Positions 50,080 through 58,548 of a stretch of DNA of 64,000 bases are shown here, one piece after another. Both the position numbers and the translations under genes were made by a program. The notes beneath the pieces were generated by a model that worked only from the letters and a program-made list of their open reading frames with translations, was not told the DNA's origin and did no database searches. The first letter of the stretch is position 1, and the number at the start of each line of letters is the position of its first letter. The DNA is from Thermococcus thioreducens (GTDB lineage Archaea > Methanobacteriota_B > Thermococci > Thermococcales > Thermococcaceae): assembly GCF_002214545.1 (NCBI RefSeq), contig NZ_CP015105.1, positions 2,001,933 through 2,065,932 of the forward strand, given 5' to 3'.

Positions 50080-50455
50080 TTTTTCTTTTGAAAGCCTCGC
50101 CGTTCACGGTGGGATGCAATGATCAGCCCAATGGGTAACTAAACAACCGAAATCTTTTTAAGTCTTGCCAGTGTAATAAGGCCTCGAAGAGACCATCGTA
50201 AGGAGACCCTATGAGATGAGGGGTTTCACGTTACCCTCTGGCATTGGAGGATTGACGCTGTTAAGCGTCCTTTAAAAACCGCCACTTGGCGGTTGAAAAC
50301 TCCAAAAGGTAGCCTCTAAACCATAACCCCAATCCGCCCTGCGGTGAGGGGTAACGGGCCGAAGACCCGGCCTGCGGGCCGAGCCGAAAGGGGCAACCCG
50401 AGTAAGTGATGGGCCCGCAAACCGAACCGCCCCCTCACGGCGGGGAGGAGGTCAG
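50080..50455 (+). mobile_element. Internally deleted TnpB element that keeps the RNA-coding end
   Basis: The left end (50080-50113, TTTTTCTTTT...AGCCTCGCC...GGTGGG) matches the left end of the element at 2619-4091 on its own strand, and the right end (GGGGAGGAGGTCAG, 50442-50455) matches its right end. From about 50300 the DNA matches the last part of tnpB (ATAACCCC...GGTGAGGGGTAAC, then the GGCC...AAGACC stem region), reading ITPIRPAVRGNGPKTRPAGR. The rest of tnpB is gone. So it is a roughly 376-bp non-autonomous copy that still holds the guide-RNA (omega/reRNA) region. Confidence 0.65.
50152..50300 (+). ncRNA. Candidate non-coding RNA with its own promoter
   Basis: TATA TCTTTTTAAG (50152-50161) should start a transcript near 50183. 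Downstream lie hairpins GAGGGGT...ACCCTC (about 50218-50240), GACGC-TGTTAA-GCGTC (50255-50270) and ACCGCC-ACTT-GGCGGT (50279-50294). The transcript would run into the tnpB 3'-end region and could be the guide RNA of the deleted element. I looked for RNase P, SRP and 5S hallmarks and did not find them. Confidence 0.4.
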
Positions 50456-50694
50456 TGGCCAGCAAGGGTTTTTAACCTCGGCTTCAACCTTTTTTGAACT
50501 TGAGGGAACCAGCGGAGTGGTTAATCCCGGGAGGCCCTGACCGATGGAGAATAGATATCAAACTCTTCAAGGCGACCCCGTTCCCTACGGCCCCCAGTTC
50601 TGCAAGGTGGTTGAAATGGTGGAAAGAAAAAAACTCAAGATCTACATCCTAGGCATCAAGTCCCCCTCGCAGGGCAGGGAGGTTTCACCCCCCC
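50456..50694 (+). other. Duplicated 5' end of the lipS1 gene, no working gene
   Basis: At 50591-50668 the sequence repeats, imperfectly, the start of the downstream gene (50813-50891): ATG 50616 reads MVERKKLKIYILGIKSPS against MAERKKLKIYIPGIKFPS of the real gene. The frame then enters the hairpin repeat and stops at 50837. It is probably a vestige of a tandem duplication or of an insertion near the start. An open frame from 50544 covers it but looks non-coding. Confidence 0.6.
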
Positions 50695-50812
50695 ACGTCC
50701 TTGCCAACCCCCTCCCCCGAACGTGGGGCTTCGCCCAACATAAATCGGGAAACTACGTTTCCCAACCACTTCCTTCTCCCTTGAACACCGGAGGGGACAA
50801 AGCCCCCTACAA
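50695..50812 (-). repeat. Diverged inverted copy of the hairpin-rich repeat
   Basis: GGGAAACTACGTTTCCC followed by ACCACTTCCTTCTCCC and GGAGGGGACAAAGCCCCCT matches the reverse complement of copy A (724-849) in order and spacing, with many changes. A GTGGGGC-TTC-GCCC hairpin precedes it. It separates the duplicated lipS1 start from the intact gene. Confidence 0.6.
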
Positions 50813-50837
50813 CCCCCTGTTCTGCGAGGTGATCTAA

Positions 50838-51674
50838 ATGGCAGAACGGAAGAAGCTAAAGATATACATCCCGGGCATTAAGTTTCCCTCCATCTCGCTC
50901 ACGGGAAACTACTGCGCGCTCAACTGCGCCCACTGCGGGAGGCACTACCTTGAGAGCATGAGGAAGCCGACGAGGAGAGAGCTGGTGGATTACTGCGTCA
51001 GCCTTGAGAGGGAAGGCTACACCGGCTGCCTGCTGAGCGGAGGTCTGGACTCCCGCCTGAAGGTCCCCCTCGACAAGTACGCCGATGAAATCAGGGAGAT
51101 AAAGAGGAGGACGAGCTTAAAGCTCAACGCCCACGTGGGATTCATAGACGAGAAAGATTTGGAGTGGGTCAAATACGTCGATGTAGTTTCCCTCGACTTC
51201 GTTGGCGATGACGACGTTATAAAGAGGGTCTACAAAATAGACAGGACCGTAAAGGACTACCTCAGAATCCTCGACCTGCTCACGGAAGCAGGCGTCAGGG
51301 TTGCCCCACACATAACCATAGGCCTCGACTTCGGGAAAGTCCACTGGGAGTACAGGGCTATAGACATGCTGGTGAAGTATCCCATAGATGTCCTCGTGCT
51401 GGACGTGCTCATCCCAACAAAGGGAACGGAGATGGAAGGTGTATCCTCTCCGGGGGTTGAGGAGAGCCTTGATGTCGTGAGGTACGCCAGGGAACGATTC
51501 GACGGGGAGATAAGCATAGGCTGTATGAGGCCACTTGGAAAATGGCGCCTTGAGTTCGACAGGGGAGCGGTTTTGGCCGGCGTTGACAGGCTGACGAACC
51601 CCCCAAGAAAAGTTATAGATTGGGCAAAAACTGTAAGGGAAGTTGAGATAATCTACGAGTGCTGCGTGGTATAG
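50838..51674 (+). CDS. lipS1: Radical SAM protein, probable lipoyl synthase component LipS1
   Basis: 278 residues. The radical SAM motif CxxxCxxC is CALNCAHC near residue 35, followed by GCLLSGGLDSR and a TIM-barrel-like body; a last Cys pair (YECCVV) ends the protein. In Thermococcus kodakarensis, two small radical SAM proteins, LipS1 and LipS2, insert the sulfurs of lipoate, and as I recall the LipS1 gene lies close to enolase as here. LipS2 is not in this window. Naming LipS1 rests on that context; a biotin-synthase-like enzyme of another pathway remains possible. Confidence 0.65.
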   Translation: MAERKKLKIYIPGIKFPSISLTGNYCALNCAHCGRHYLESMRKPTRRELVDYCVSLEREGYTGCLLSGGLDSRLKVPLDKYADEIREIKRRTSLKLNAHVGFIDEKDLEWVKYVDVVSLDFVGDDDVIKRVYKIDRTVKDYLRILDLLTEAGVRVAPHITIGLDFGKVHWEYRAIDMLVKYPIDVLVLDVLIPTKGTEMEGVSSPGVEESLDVVRYARERFDGEISIGCMRPLGKWRLEFDRGAVLAGVDRLTNPPRKVIDWAKTVREVEIIYECCVV

Positions 51675-51738
51675 GGCTCACCATTCCTCGCATCATCACA
51701 AAATCAGAAAGGAGAACGCCGATCATCGCCCGATAAGA

Positions 51739-52191
51739 CTAAAGCTCCTCCTTAACCGTTACGAACGACACCATAGTTACAGTCTGGCCAACCCCTTTTA
51801 TCTCCCGGAGCCTGTCAACGACTATCTTTCCGACCTCCTCTGAGCTCGGGGCGCGTACCTTTATGAGCAGATCCCATTCGCCGGCTATTATGTGGACTTC
51901 GTAGACCCCCTCAAGGGCCGCTATCCTCTCAGCAACCTCCCTCTGGCTCAGACCGGAGTCTGGTTCATACCTGGCTAGTATAAAGGCCGTCGTCCCAAGG
52001 TCGAGCTTCTTGTAGTTGGGCTTGACCGTGAACTTCTCTATCACCCCTTCCTCAACCAGCTTCTTGATGCGGTAGTGGACGGTGGTCCTCGGTATCCCCA
52101 GCTTCTTGCTGAGACTCGCTATGTTCTCCCTGGCGTTCTCCTTCAATTCCTTCAACAGCCTCAAATCGGTGCTATCGAGTGATGCTACCAT
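51739..52191 (-). CDS. Lrp/AsnC family transcription regulator
   Basis: 150 residues from ATG 52191 (GGGGGT upstream); ATG 52209 is an alternative. Helix-turn-helix LLKELKENARENIASLSKKLGIPRTTVHYRIKKLVEEGVI, then a RAM effector domain with EGVYEVHIIAGEWDLLIKV. It would control amino-acid or energy genes. Divergent TATA (CTTAAATAAGG on the minus strand) overlaps the end of the next gene. Confidence 0.9.
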   Translation of the reverse strand: MVASLDSTDLRLLKELKENARENIASLSKKLGIPRTTVHYRIKKLVEEGVIEKFTVKPNYKKLDLGTTAFILARYEPDSGLSQREVAERIAALEGVYEVHIIAGEWDLLIKVRAPSSEEVGKIVVDRLREIKGVGQTVTMVSFVTVKEEL

Positions 52192-52246
52192 CGCGACCCC
52201 CTTCGTCATCCGTTCAATGATAACTGTTAACTTTGGAACGATGGCC

Positions 52247-52801
52247 TTATTTAAGGTTTTCTTTTAACCAGTCAGCAAAGGCCTTCAGGGCACGTCCCCT
52301 GTGGGAGATGACGTTCTTCTGTTCGGTTGTCATTTCGGCAAAAGTTATGTTAAATCCCCGAGGCCTGAATATCGGGTCGAAGCCAAAACCGCCGCTTCCC
52401 CTTGGAGATGTGGTTATCTCGCCATCGACCCTTCCGGTAAAGATGTGAGCCTCACCGTCCCAGTAAGCTATAACGCTCCTGAAGTGGGCATTTCTGTCCT
52501 CAAGGCCATCCATCAGCTTGAGAATTCCACCTATTCCAAGGGTTCTGTAAACGTAGGCAGAATACACCCCCGGGAAGCCGCCAAGGGCATCTATAAACAG
52601 CCCAGAATCATCGAGAAAGAACGGCCCATCAATCTTTCTGGCAAGCCATTCAAGGCCGAAGAGGGCGACCTCCTCCAAGCTGTCAGCCTGTATCTCCGGG
52701 TACTCCATCCGGAGCTGGTACACCTCAACGCCAAGCGGTTCGAAGTACTTCTTCGCCTCCTCGACCTTTCCGGGGTTGGAAGTGATGAACGCCAGCCTCA
52801 T
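52247..52801 (-). CDS. XTP/dITP pyrophosphatase (Ham1/RdgB family)
   Basis: 184 residues, normal length. It removes deaminated purine nucleotides from the pool. [13 protein letters not shown], the metal and base-binding [34 protein letters not shown] and [10 protein letters not shown] match the family in order. Confidence 0.94.
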   Translation of the reverse strand: MRLAFITSNPGKVEEAKKYFEPLGVEVYQLRMEYPEIQADSLEEVALFGLEWLARKIDGPFFLDDSGLFIDALGGFPGVYSAYVYRTLGIGGILKLMDGLEDRNAHFRSVIAYWDGEAHIFTGRVDGEITTSPRGSGGFGFDPIFRPRGFNITFAEMTTEQKNVISHRGRALKAFADWLKENLK

Positions 52802-52844
52802 GAGACCACCTGGTGAGAAAGGGGAACGGAGAGATAAAAAGGTT

Positions 52845-53333
52845 TCAGTCTATCTTGTAACCTATCTTCTCAACAAGCTCCCTGCGCTCCTTTCTGAGCT
52901 CCTCGTCTTCGATCCTGTTGGCGGCCTTGCCGTCCACAATCCCCAGAACGCTCCTGCCGAGGTCAGTCTCAGCTATTATCACCTGGAACGGGTTCTCACT
53001 GGCGCCGTAGACCATGGCAACGGCGGGGTGGTTCTTGACGGCGTTGAGAACGTTTATCGGGAACGCGTTCTTCATCAGTATAACGAAGACGTGACCTGCA
53101 CCTATCTTGAGGGCATTTTTAGCGGCAAGCTTTTCAAGCTCCGGGTCATTGCCGGTAAAGCGCGTCAGCTGGGGCTTGGCCTCGTTCATGGCTATTCCGA
53201 ACCTTATGCCCGGAACCGTTGTGAGGAGGGTCTTTGCTAGGTCATCAACGGTGAATATCGAGAAGTTGCCCTGTCCAATGATGACCTCGACGCCTTCCGG
53301 CTTTTCAATATCAACGACGTCTATCTTTACCAT
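52845..53333 (-). CDS. Adenosine-specific kinase family protein (DUF355)
   Basis: 162 residues from ATG 53333 (GGTGGAC upstream). [48 protein letters not shown] and [40 protein letters not shown] are family stretches. The family name comes from a structural study; the cellular reaction is not settled. Confidence 0.82.
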   Translation of the reverse strand: MVKIDVVDIEKPEGVEVIIGQGNFSIFTVDDLAKTLLTTVPGIRFGIAMNEAKPQLTRFTGNDPELEKLAAKNALKIGAGHVFVILMKNAFPINVLNAVKNHPAVAMVYGASENPFQVIIAETDLGRSVLGIVDGKAANRIEDEELRKERRELVEKIGYKID

Positions 53334-53404
53334 GTCCACCACCGGAAGGGTTTAATATACATCAACGATATAACCTTTTCCGTGGGATATAATGGTGAGG
53401 TAAA

Positions 53405-54322
53405 ATGGGCGAGCCTGTCATGGAGGAGCTCGAATTTCTCGCGGAAATTTTGATGAGGCATCCCACCGATAGCCTTAGGAAGATAGCCGAGGAAGAGGGA
53501 ATAGACTACTACCGGCTCAAGAGACTGTACGATAAGTATTACGGCAAGTACATCCTCGTCAGTGCCGTTTACAACATCAGGATAATAGGCCTCAGAAGCT
53601 ATCTGGCATTTCTGAGCGTCCCTTCAGACCGCATACTTGAGATTGGTTATAGGATGACCCAGAATCCTTTTGTGGCTTATGTTAATCCCGCATTCGGCTT
53701 CAAAAATGGACTATCTGCAATACTCCACATCCCAGACGACCAGAAGGACAGGATAGACGAGATGCTCTCAAAATACTCCAACGACTATGAATACTATGAG
53801 GTCAGGGCGTATCCGTATAGCGGGGACGACAACTTCGGAGAATGGAACTTGAGCTACGATTATGCTGTGCTGATGGACATCTTGAATGTAGACGCAAGAA
53901 CCCCGATAACCAAGATAGCCCGGAGGCTCGGGAAGACCCGCCCTACAGTAAAATTCATGATAAACCGGCTTAAGGAGATGGGAATCCTGGTTGGATTCGA
54001 CCCCGCTTTGGAAAACAATGTCCATGACAGGAGCGTTCTTGGAATAGCGGAAACCCTCGACGAATCGGTGATAGAGAGATTCAAGGAATACGAGATCATT
54101 GTTGGGGTGTTCCCCGGAAGAGGATATGTCATAGAATGGTTTTTCTCCTCAAAAGATGACCTGGGAACGAAGATACTGGAGTTCAGTAATTACGTGGACA
54201 AGATTCTGATCAACTATTTTGACTCAACATTCAAAGAACTCAACGACAAGAATGGAATGACCAGGTACTCACGAAGGGTAAAAAAAGACGGAAGCGGGTA
54301 CCGATCCATACTGGACTTCTAA
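53405..54322 (+). CDS. Transcription regulator with two helix-turn-helix regions
   Basis: 305 residues. A first HTH lies near residues 17-40 (SLRKIAEEEGIDYYRLKRLYDKY) and a second in the middle (TPITKIARRLGKTRPTVKFMINRLKEMGILVGFDPAL), each followed by an Lrp-like alpha/beta part. Such doubled Lrp-like proteins are common in Thermococcales; the target is unknown. Its stop overlaps that of the convergent SPASM gene by four bases. A+T content is higher than neighbours. Confidence 0.72.
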   Translation: MGEPVMEELEFLAEILMRHPTDSLRKIAEEEGIDYYRLKRLYDKYYGKYILVSAVYNIRIIGLRSYLAFLSVPSDRILEIGYRMTQNPFVAYVNPAFGFKNGLSAILHIPDDQKDRIDEMLSKYSNDYEYYEVRAYPYSGDDNFGEWNLSYDYAVLMDILNVDARTPITKIARRLGKTRPTVKFMINRLKEMGILVGFDPALENNVHDRSVLGIAETLDESVIERFKEYEIIVGVFPGRGYVIEWFFSSKDDLGTKILEFSNYVDKILINYFDSTFKELNDKNGMTRYSRRVKKDGSGYRSILDF

Positions 54323-55251
54323 AACACTATATGGCAATACTCAAGCCCGTCTATCTCACTGGTAGCCTGATACTCCAGTGCCCTGCAGTCGTGGCAGATA
54401 TACCTGAACGGGCAGGCACTGCAGGCCCCTATCTCGTCCTTCGTCATCTTCCAGAAGGCCTTGATCCTCCTCTTCCTGAGAACCTTCTTTATCCCCAGCT
54501 CCTTGAGGTCTCCAACAACGTAGTTCCTGAGGAGCGGGCACGGAAGTGCATAGCCGTCAGCCGTTACGGCCATCGTACCGGCCAAGCAGTCGTGGTACCT
54601 TTCAACGGTGGGATTCAGTATCCTCTTGACCTCTATGACATTGAAGTCCAGCTTTCTAGCGGAGCCGGGGAAGAGAACGTCGACGTAGACCTCTCCCGGA
54701 AATGTGGTCTTGAGGCCCATAAGCTCGTCCAGCTGTGAACCCCGCACCATTATGAGCGCTCCGTAGAGCCAGCTGTAGGCCTCAAGCCTCTGAACGTTTT
54801 TCGGTGAGTATTCAAGCTCGGCGATGAAGCGGACCCCATCGACGGGTTCGACCGATTCCACATCCTCAAGCTTGACGACGGCATAGACCTCAGGGACGCC
54901 TATTTCGGAGGCGTAGGTGGCAACGCTGGTAAGGTATTCCACCCTGTCGTAGTTGGTGAGCCAGAGCTCCTTACCGCCTATCTCCCTGAACTCCCGGATA
55001 AGCCCCCTCACCCTTTCGGGGCTGAGGGGTTCCCTTCGAAGAACGAAAGAGCTGTTCCCTATACACCCTATTGAGCGCGGTATGCCATAAATCTCGGAGA
55101 ATTTACCGTTCCCGGCACCAAGCTGCACGATGAGACGCTCAAGCCTGCCGCTGTGGGAGCTGTTGCTCCAGGGAGGCTTTCCTATGGAGACTATATTGAG
55201 GGCCATCCCCACATCAACGGTATGAGATGCATCGTAGGCTACCCTTTCCAT
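54319..55251 (-). CDS. SPASM-domain protein lacking the radical SAM cysteine triad
   Basis: 310 residues from ATG 55251 (GGTGG upstream). The C-terminal third has the SPASM pattern: DCLAGTMAVTADGYALPCPLL, then GACSACPFRYICHDCRALEYQAT and a last Cys in LEYCHIVF. The N-terminal part looks like the radical SAM barrel, but the CxxxCxxC that binds the SAM cluster is missing (only GCIGN). It may be a scaffold or partner of a true radical SAM enzyme, or may bind only auxiliary clusters. Confidence 0.65.
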   Translation of the reverse strand: MERVAYDASHTVDVGMALNIVSIGKPPWSNSSHSGRLERLIVQLGAGNGKFSEIYGIPRSIGCIGNSSFVLRREPLSPERVRGLIREFREIGGKELWLTNYDRVEYLTSVATYASEIGVPEVYAVVKLEDVESVEPVDGVRFIAELEYSPKNVQRLEAYSWLYGALIMVRGSQLDELMGLKTTFPGEVYVDVLFPGSARKLDFNVIEVKRILNPTVERYHDCLAGTMAVTADGYALPCPLLRNYVVGDLKELGIKKVLRKRRIKAFWKMTKDEIGACSACPFRYICHDCRALEYQATSEIDGLEYCHIVF

Positions 55252-55347
55252 TAACCCCCACCATAGAAGAGAGGGACAGAATTGTATATATACTTTTTCT
55301 ATTCCGATTTTGCACACTACTAAGAGTAGTCTGCAAAAAATGGAAAA

Positions 55348-55776
55348 TCATTCCTCTGGAACCAGCCGGTCACCCTCAATCCAGAAAGTACCCTCCTCCG
55401 TCACCTCCCTCTTCCACACCGGGACGCGGCGCTTGACCTCATCAATGGCCCAGATGCACGCATCAAAGGCCTCTTTTCTATGCTTCCCACTCGCGATTAT
55501 CAGTATGGTGTCTTCCCCAACCCCAAGCTCCCCGTAGCGGTGCCATATCAGCATATCCAGGATTGGGAACTTTTGGATGGCCTCATTCCTGATTTTTTCC
55601 ATCTCTTTAACAGCCATCTCCTCGTAGGTCTCGTATATGAGTTTCTTCACTTTTCTTCCGTGGTTCTCGTTTCTGACCTTGCCGAGGAAGAAGACATAGC
55701 CACCAGCCTCGGGAACTACCAAGTAGCTCAGTGCCTCGTTAAGGTCAAAGGGTTCCTCCGTTATCCTGGCCTTCAT
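55348..55776 (-). CDS. moaE: Molybdopterin synthase catalytic subunit MoaE
   Basis: 142 residues. GGYVFFLGKVRNENHGRKVKKLIYETYEEMA, WHRYGELGVGEDTILIIASGKHRKEAFDACIWAIDEVKRRVPVWKRE contain the active-site Lys/Arg set. With MoaD (57436) it makes the dithiolene of the pterin cofactor used by tungsten enzymes in this group. A start one codon earlier (ATG 55779) is possible. Confidence 0.93.
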   Translation of the reverse strand: MKARITEEPFDLNEALSYLVVPEAGGYVFFLGKVRNENHGRKVKKLIYETYEEMAVKEMEKIRNEAIQKFPILDMLIWHRYGELGVGEDTILIIASGKHRKEAFDACIWAIDEVKRRVPVWKREVTEEGTFWIEGDRLVPEE

Positions 55777-55876
55777 CATTCATCCCCCGTAAAGACTACG
55801 TCCAACCAAATTAAAACCTGCCGGATTAACGAAAAGGTTTAAGTGGTCTCCACCCGAGGAGTCCTGGGTGAAAGGC

Positions 55877-56743
55877 ATGAAAAAATACGCCCTCGTCCTC
55901 ATTCTGGTTCTGGTCATCGGATTCACCGCCGGCTGCCTTGGAGGCGGCAGCGATACCACGACATCGAGCCCCACGGTCTCTTCCAGCTCTGCCACCACAA
56001 CCCCGACAACCACCAGCCAGTCTCCAACAACCGCCACCAGTCAGTCCCCCACGGAAACCCCAAAGGAGGTCACCACTGACGAGCTCTTTCAGTGGGTCTC
56101 AGCGGTAAACCAGTACACCTATGTGGGCAACGCCACCATCTCAATGGTGGTGGCCATAAAGCAGGAAAACGTCTCCCAGAGGGACAACGTCACGCTGAAT
56201 ATAATCGAAAGGGGCTACATTGACTTTGAATCATGGAGCGCCAGCATAAACACAACGACCATCAGCGTTCCCGATGGAGCATCCACCAACACCTCACGGA
56301 TCGTCGTTAACAACGTCACCTACATCCTCACCCCGGTAGGATGGGTGAAAAGCGACGACCAAGCCACCGCGGAATTCGTCTGGAAATACAACATCGTAAG
56401 CCTCGCCAGGGAGTACCTGAAAAGAACCCCCGACGAAAGGGAGAACAGCGAGAGGCTCGTGCTCAGGTACCACCTCAGGGACTACGAGGTAAGGCCTCTG
56501 GCAATCATGTACTTCGCGACAACTCCAGACACGGAAATAAGCGTGAAGGATAGCCTGTTGGAGCTGTACTTTGAGAACGGCAGGCTCGTAGGGGGCAGGA
56601 TAAGCTTCTCGGTGAGCGCAAAGACCTCAATAGACGACCCCACTATCGGGAAGATGACGATAACCCAGGACGGCTCGTGGAGCGAGGCCATACTGATAAC
56701 ATCCACAAACGAGAAGAAGAACGTGGAAGCACCGTCTACCTGA
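55877..56743 (+). CDS. Lipoprotein of unknown function
   Basis: 288 residues from ATG 55877 (GGGTGAAAGG upstream). Lipobox FTAGC at about residue 19, then a Thr/Ser/Pro-rich linker of about 40 residues and a beta-rich domain (TYVGNATISMVVAIKQ..., WSASINTTTISVPDG..., DGSWSEAILITSTN). The fold may be of the LolA/LppX type, but this is a guess. Its end overlaps the convergent moeB-like gene by eight bases. Confidence 0.72.
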   Translation: MKKYALVLILVLVIGFTAGCLGGGSDTTTSSPTVSSSSATTTPTTTSQSPTTATSQSPTETPKEVTTDELFQWVSAVNQYTYVGNATISMVVAIKQENVSQRDNVTLNIIERGYIDFESWSASINTTTISVPDGASTNTSRIVVNNVTYILTPVGWVKSDDQATAEFVWKYNIVSLAREYLKRTPDERENSERLVLRYHLRDYEVRPLAIMYFATTPDTEISVKDSLLELYFENGRLVGGRISFSVSAKTSIDDPTIGKMTITQDGSWSEAILITSTNEKKNVEAPST

Positions 56744-57434
56744 GCTCGACAACCTCAAAGGTGTTGAAGGCCAGGTCAGCTATAAGCAGTTTGTTGAGGA
56801 GGGGCTCGCCAATCCCGGTGAGCAGCTTTATTACCTCCATCGCCTGAAGTGTGCCGATGACTCCCGCAGTCGCCCCGAGTATCGGGAACTTTCCCTTCCT
56901 TTCCCCCACGTTAGGGAATATCTCGCGCAGGCTCTTAGTTTTTCCGGGAATTATTGTTGTCACCTGGCCGTAGGTTCCCTCAACGGCACCGTGGACGAGG
57001 GGGATACCTTTTTTCTGGGCGTAGTCGTCGAGGAGAAACCTCGTCTCAAAGTTATCGAGGCAGTCAACGATAACGTCAACGTCCCTGAGAACGTCCTCAA
57101 TGTTCTCCTCAGTCAATCTTCCAACGAAAGTCTCGATTTTTACCTCCGAGTTAAAGCGCTCAAGCTTCCACTTCGCCGATAGGGATTTTGGGTTCCTTTC
57201 GATATCCTCCTCCCAGTGGAGTATCTGCCTGTTGAGGTTGCTGAGTTCGGGCTTTTGCTCGTCAACCAGCAATATCGTGCCTATTCCCGCTGCCGCAAGG
57301 TAGTAAGCCACCGGGCTCCCGAGGCCGCCGACACCGATGACGGCTACCTTTGCACTTTTGAGTTTCTCCTGCCCATCAACGCCGAAGATCATTATCTGCC
57401 TGTCGTAGCGCTCGATTTCCTTTTCGCTCAGCAT
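56736..57434 (-). CDS. MoeB/ThiF-type adenylating enzyme
   Basis: 232 residues from ATG 57434. YDRQIMIFGVDGQEKLKSAKVAVIGVGGLGSPVAYYLAAAGIG holds the nucleotide site, LSNLNRQILH and DCLDNFETRFLLDDYA the metal and Asp region. It lacks the CxxC zinc pairs and the rhodanese domain of longer MoeBs. It activates the C-terminal GG of MoaD, whose gene starts one base after it upstream in the same operon. Confidence 0.88.
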   Translation of the reverse strand: MLSEKEIERYDRQIMIFGVDGQEKLKSAKVAVIGVGGLGSPVAYYLAAAGIGTILLVDEQKPELSNLNRQILHWEEDIERNPKSLSAKWKLERFNSEVKIETFVGRLTEENIEDVLRDVDVIVDCLDNFETRFLLDDYAQKKGIPLVHGAVEGTYGQVTTIIPGKTKSLREIFPNVGERKGKFPILGATAGVIGTLQAMEVIKLLTGIGEPLLNKLLIADLAFNTFEVVELR

Positions 57435-57435
57435 A

Positions 57436-57702
57436 TCAACCACCGCTGACCGGAGGGAACAGTGCCACAACGTCCCCATCTCGGAGAACCTCGTCGAAGC
57501 TGACATAGCTACCGTTTCGTGAGACATTCACATCGGCAAGGTCGTCGTCCTCGGCGAAGACCTCGTTTTTGAGAACCGGGTGCCTTTCCTTCAGGATTTC
57601 TATCAGCTCTCTAACCTTTATCCCATCGGGAACCTCCAGCTCCTCCTCGCTGGTGCCAACGAGGGAGCGGAAGCGGGCAAAGTAGCGAACCCTAATCCTC
57701 AT
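57436..57702 (-). CDS. moaD: Molybdopterin synthase small subunit MoaD (ubiquitin-like)
   Basis: 88 residues from ATG 57702 (GGTGGTG upstream). Beta-grasp pattern MRIRVRYFARFR...LEVPDGIKVRELIEILKERHP, ending DVVALFPPVSGG with the GG that is adenylated and thiolated. In archaea such proteins can also be joined to lysines of other proteins (SAMPs). Confidence 0.9.
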   Translation of the reverse strand: MRIRVRYFARFRSLVGTSEEELEVPDGIKVRELIEILKERHPVLKNEVFAEDDDLADVNVSRNGSYVSFDEVLRDGDVVALFPPVSGG

Positions 57703-57814
57703 CAACACCACCAAAGATGTGTAGGTAGGGAGGTTAAAAAGGGTTGCTGGAGAAAAGTGCTAACTAGTTTTCCCACCGTTATCGTCTTTTCAAGGCCTTT
57801 AATCGTTCCTCCAG

Positions 57815-58015
57815 TTATTCTGGGGTTAGGTATTCAATCTCGGTGGAGTCGTCGATGATGTAGGGCTCCTTTTGGGTCATTCTTTTTTTCTGGCTTACCA
57901 TAAACGCAAGCACAAGGATTAAGAAGCCTATAAAATCCCAAATACTAATCTCCTCTTGGACAATTACCGCAGAAGTATAAAAGATAAAGATAAGAATCCA
58001 GTATCTAACCTTCAT
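57815..58015 (-). CDS. Small two-span membrane protein, possible immunity-like partner
   Basis: 66 residues, two hydrophobic segments then a basic loop and the tail KEPYIIDDSTEIEYLTPE, shared with the protein at 43601. It follows the fragment gene 58030 by 14 bases. Its place directly after a C-terminal-type fragment repeats the pattern seen four more times up to 61236. Confidence 0.6.
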   Translation of the reverse strand: MKVRYWILIFIFYTSAVIVQEEISIWDFIGFLILVLAFMVSQKKRMTQKEPYIIDDSTEIEYLTPE

Positions 58016-58029
58016 TGCAGATCATCCCA

Positions 58030-58308
58030 CTAACCAACCAATACCTTCTTGAGAAACTCTTTTCCTAGTTCCTTCAAACCTGCTTCTGCTCCAGCCTTTA
58101 CAGCTGCATATTCTACTGTTAGATATAGCCCGAGAACTTCGGCACTCGTCTTGCCAATCTTGAAATAATAAATCATTGTTTTCTTCTCCATGTATCCGTC
58201 GTATTTGACTGTGATGACTTCTTTCTCGCTTTGTGTTAGTACCTCTGTTGTTGGCATAAAGTTTATTGCCTTGTAAATCTTTAGACTAATTGTGTGGTTC
58301 CTGGGCAA
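58030..58308 (-). CDS. C-terminal-type fragment of a surface/toxin-like protein
   Basis: The open frame begins after a TAA near 58340 and has no ATG; the first possible start is TTG 58308, giving 92 residues. It has a beta-like first half (TISLKIYKAINFMPTTEV...EKEVITVKYDGYMEKKTMIYYFKI) and a helical amphipathic second half (AAVKAGAEAGLKELGKEFLKKVLVG). No signal peptide. It lacks the DNNLI tail found in the next fragments. It may be a silent cassette, not an expressed gene. Confidence 0.5.
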   Translation of the reverse strand: MPRNHTISLKIYKAINFMPTTEVLTQSEKEVITVKYDGYMEKKTMIYYFKIGKTSAEVLGLYLTVEYAAVKAGAEAGLKELGKEFLKKVLVG

Positions 58309-58333
58309 GTGGTATATTCTTGTCGAGTTGTAG

Positions 58334-58544
58334 CTATCTATGTTTCCTATTTATATCATCTAGCGGTGCTAGAAGGTAGAATACCACAATAAAACCTGCA
58401 AATATTAGAAAAACTATGTGAAGGACACCGAGTATCGCCAATAATGAGGTTCCCTTGAATGAGTCAGTAACAAAAAAATACTAACCATACAAACAGGTAT
58501 GCAATAAAAAGAAGAGCAAGGAGATTTCTTGGGATTCTCTGCAT
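58334..58544 (-). pseudogene. Two-span membrane protein gene broken in a run of seven T
   Basis: ATG 58544 has a GGGGGGTGATAAG ribosome binding site. The frame MQRIPRNLLALLFIAYLFVWLVFF stops after CY, but dropping one base in the seven-base A run (+ strand 58472-58478) opens it to FVTDSFKGTSLLAILGVLHIVFL...DDINRKHR and TAG at 58334-58336. The restored 69-residue protein has two spans like its neighbours. It could be real decay, a sequencing error in a homopolymer, or phase variation. Confidence 0.65.
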
Positions 58545-58548
58545 CTTA

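Noticed and set aside
50152..50455. RNase P RNA, SRP RNA or 5S rRNA
   Set aside because: None of the conserved core sequences of these RNAs could be found, and the 3' half matches the end of a tnpB gene.
50544..50837. 97-codon open frame upstream of the LipS1-type gene
   Set aside because: It is made of a duplicated gene start joined to a hairpin repeat; composition after residue 45 is not protein-like.
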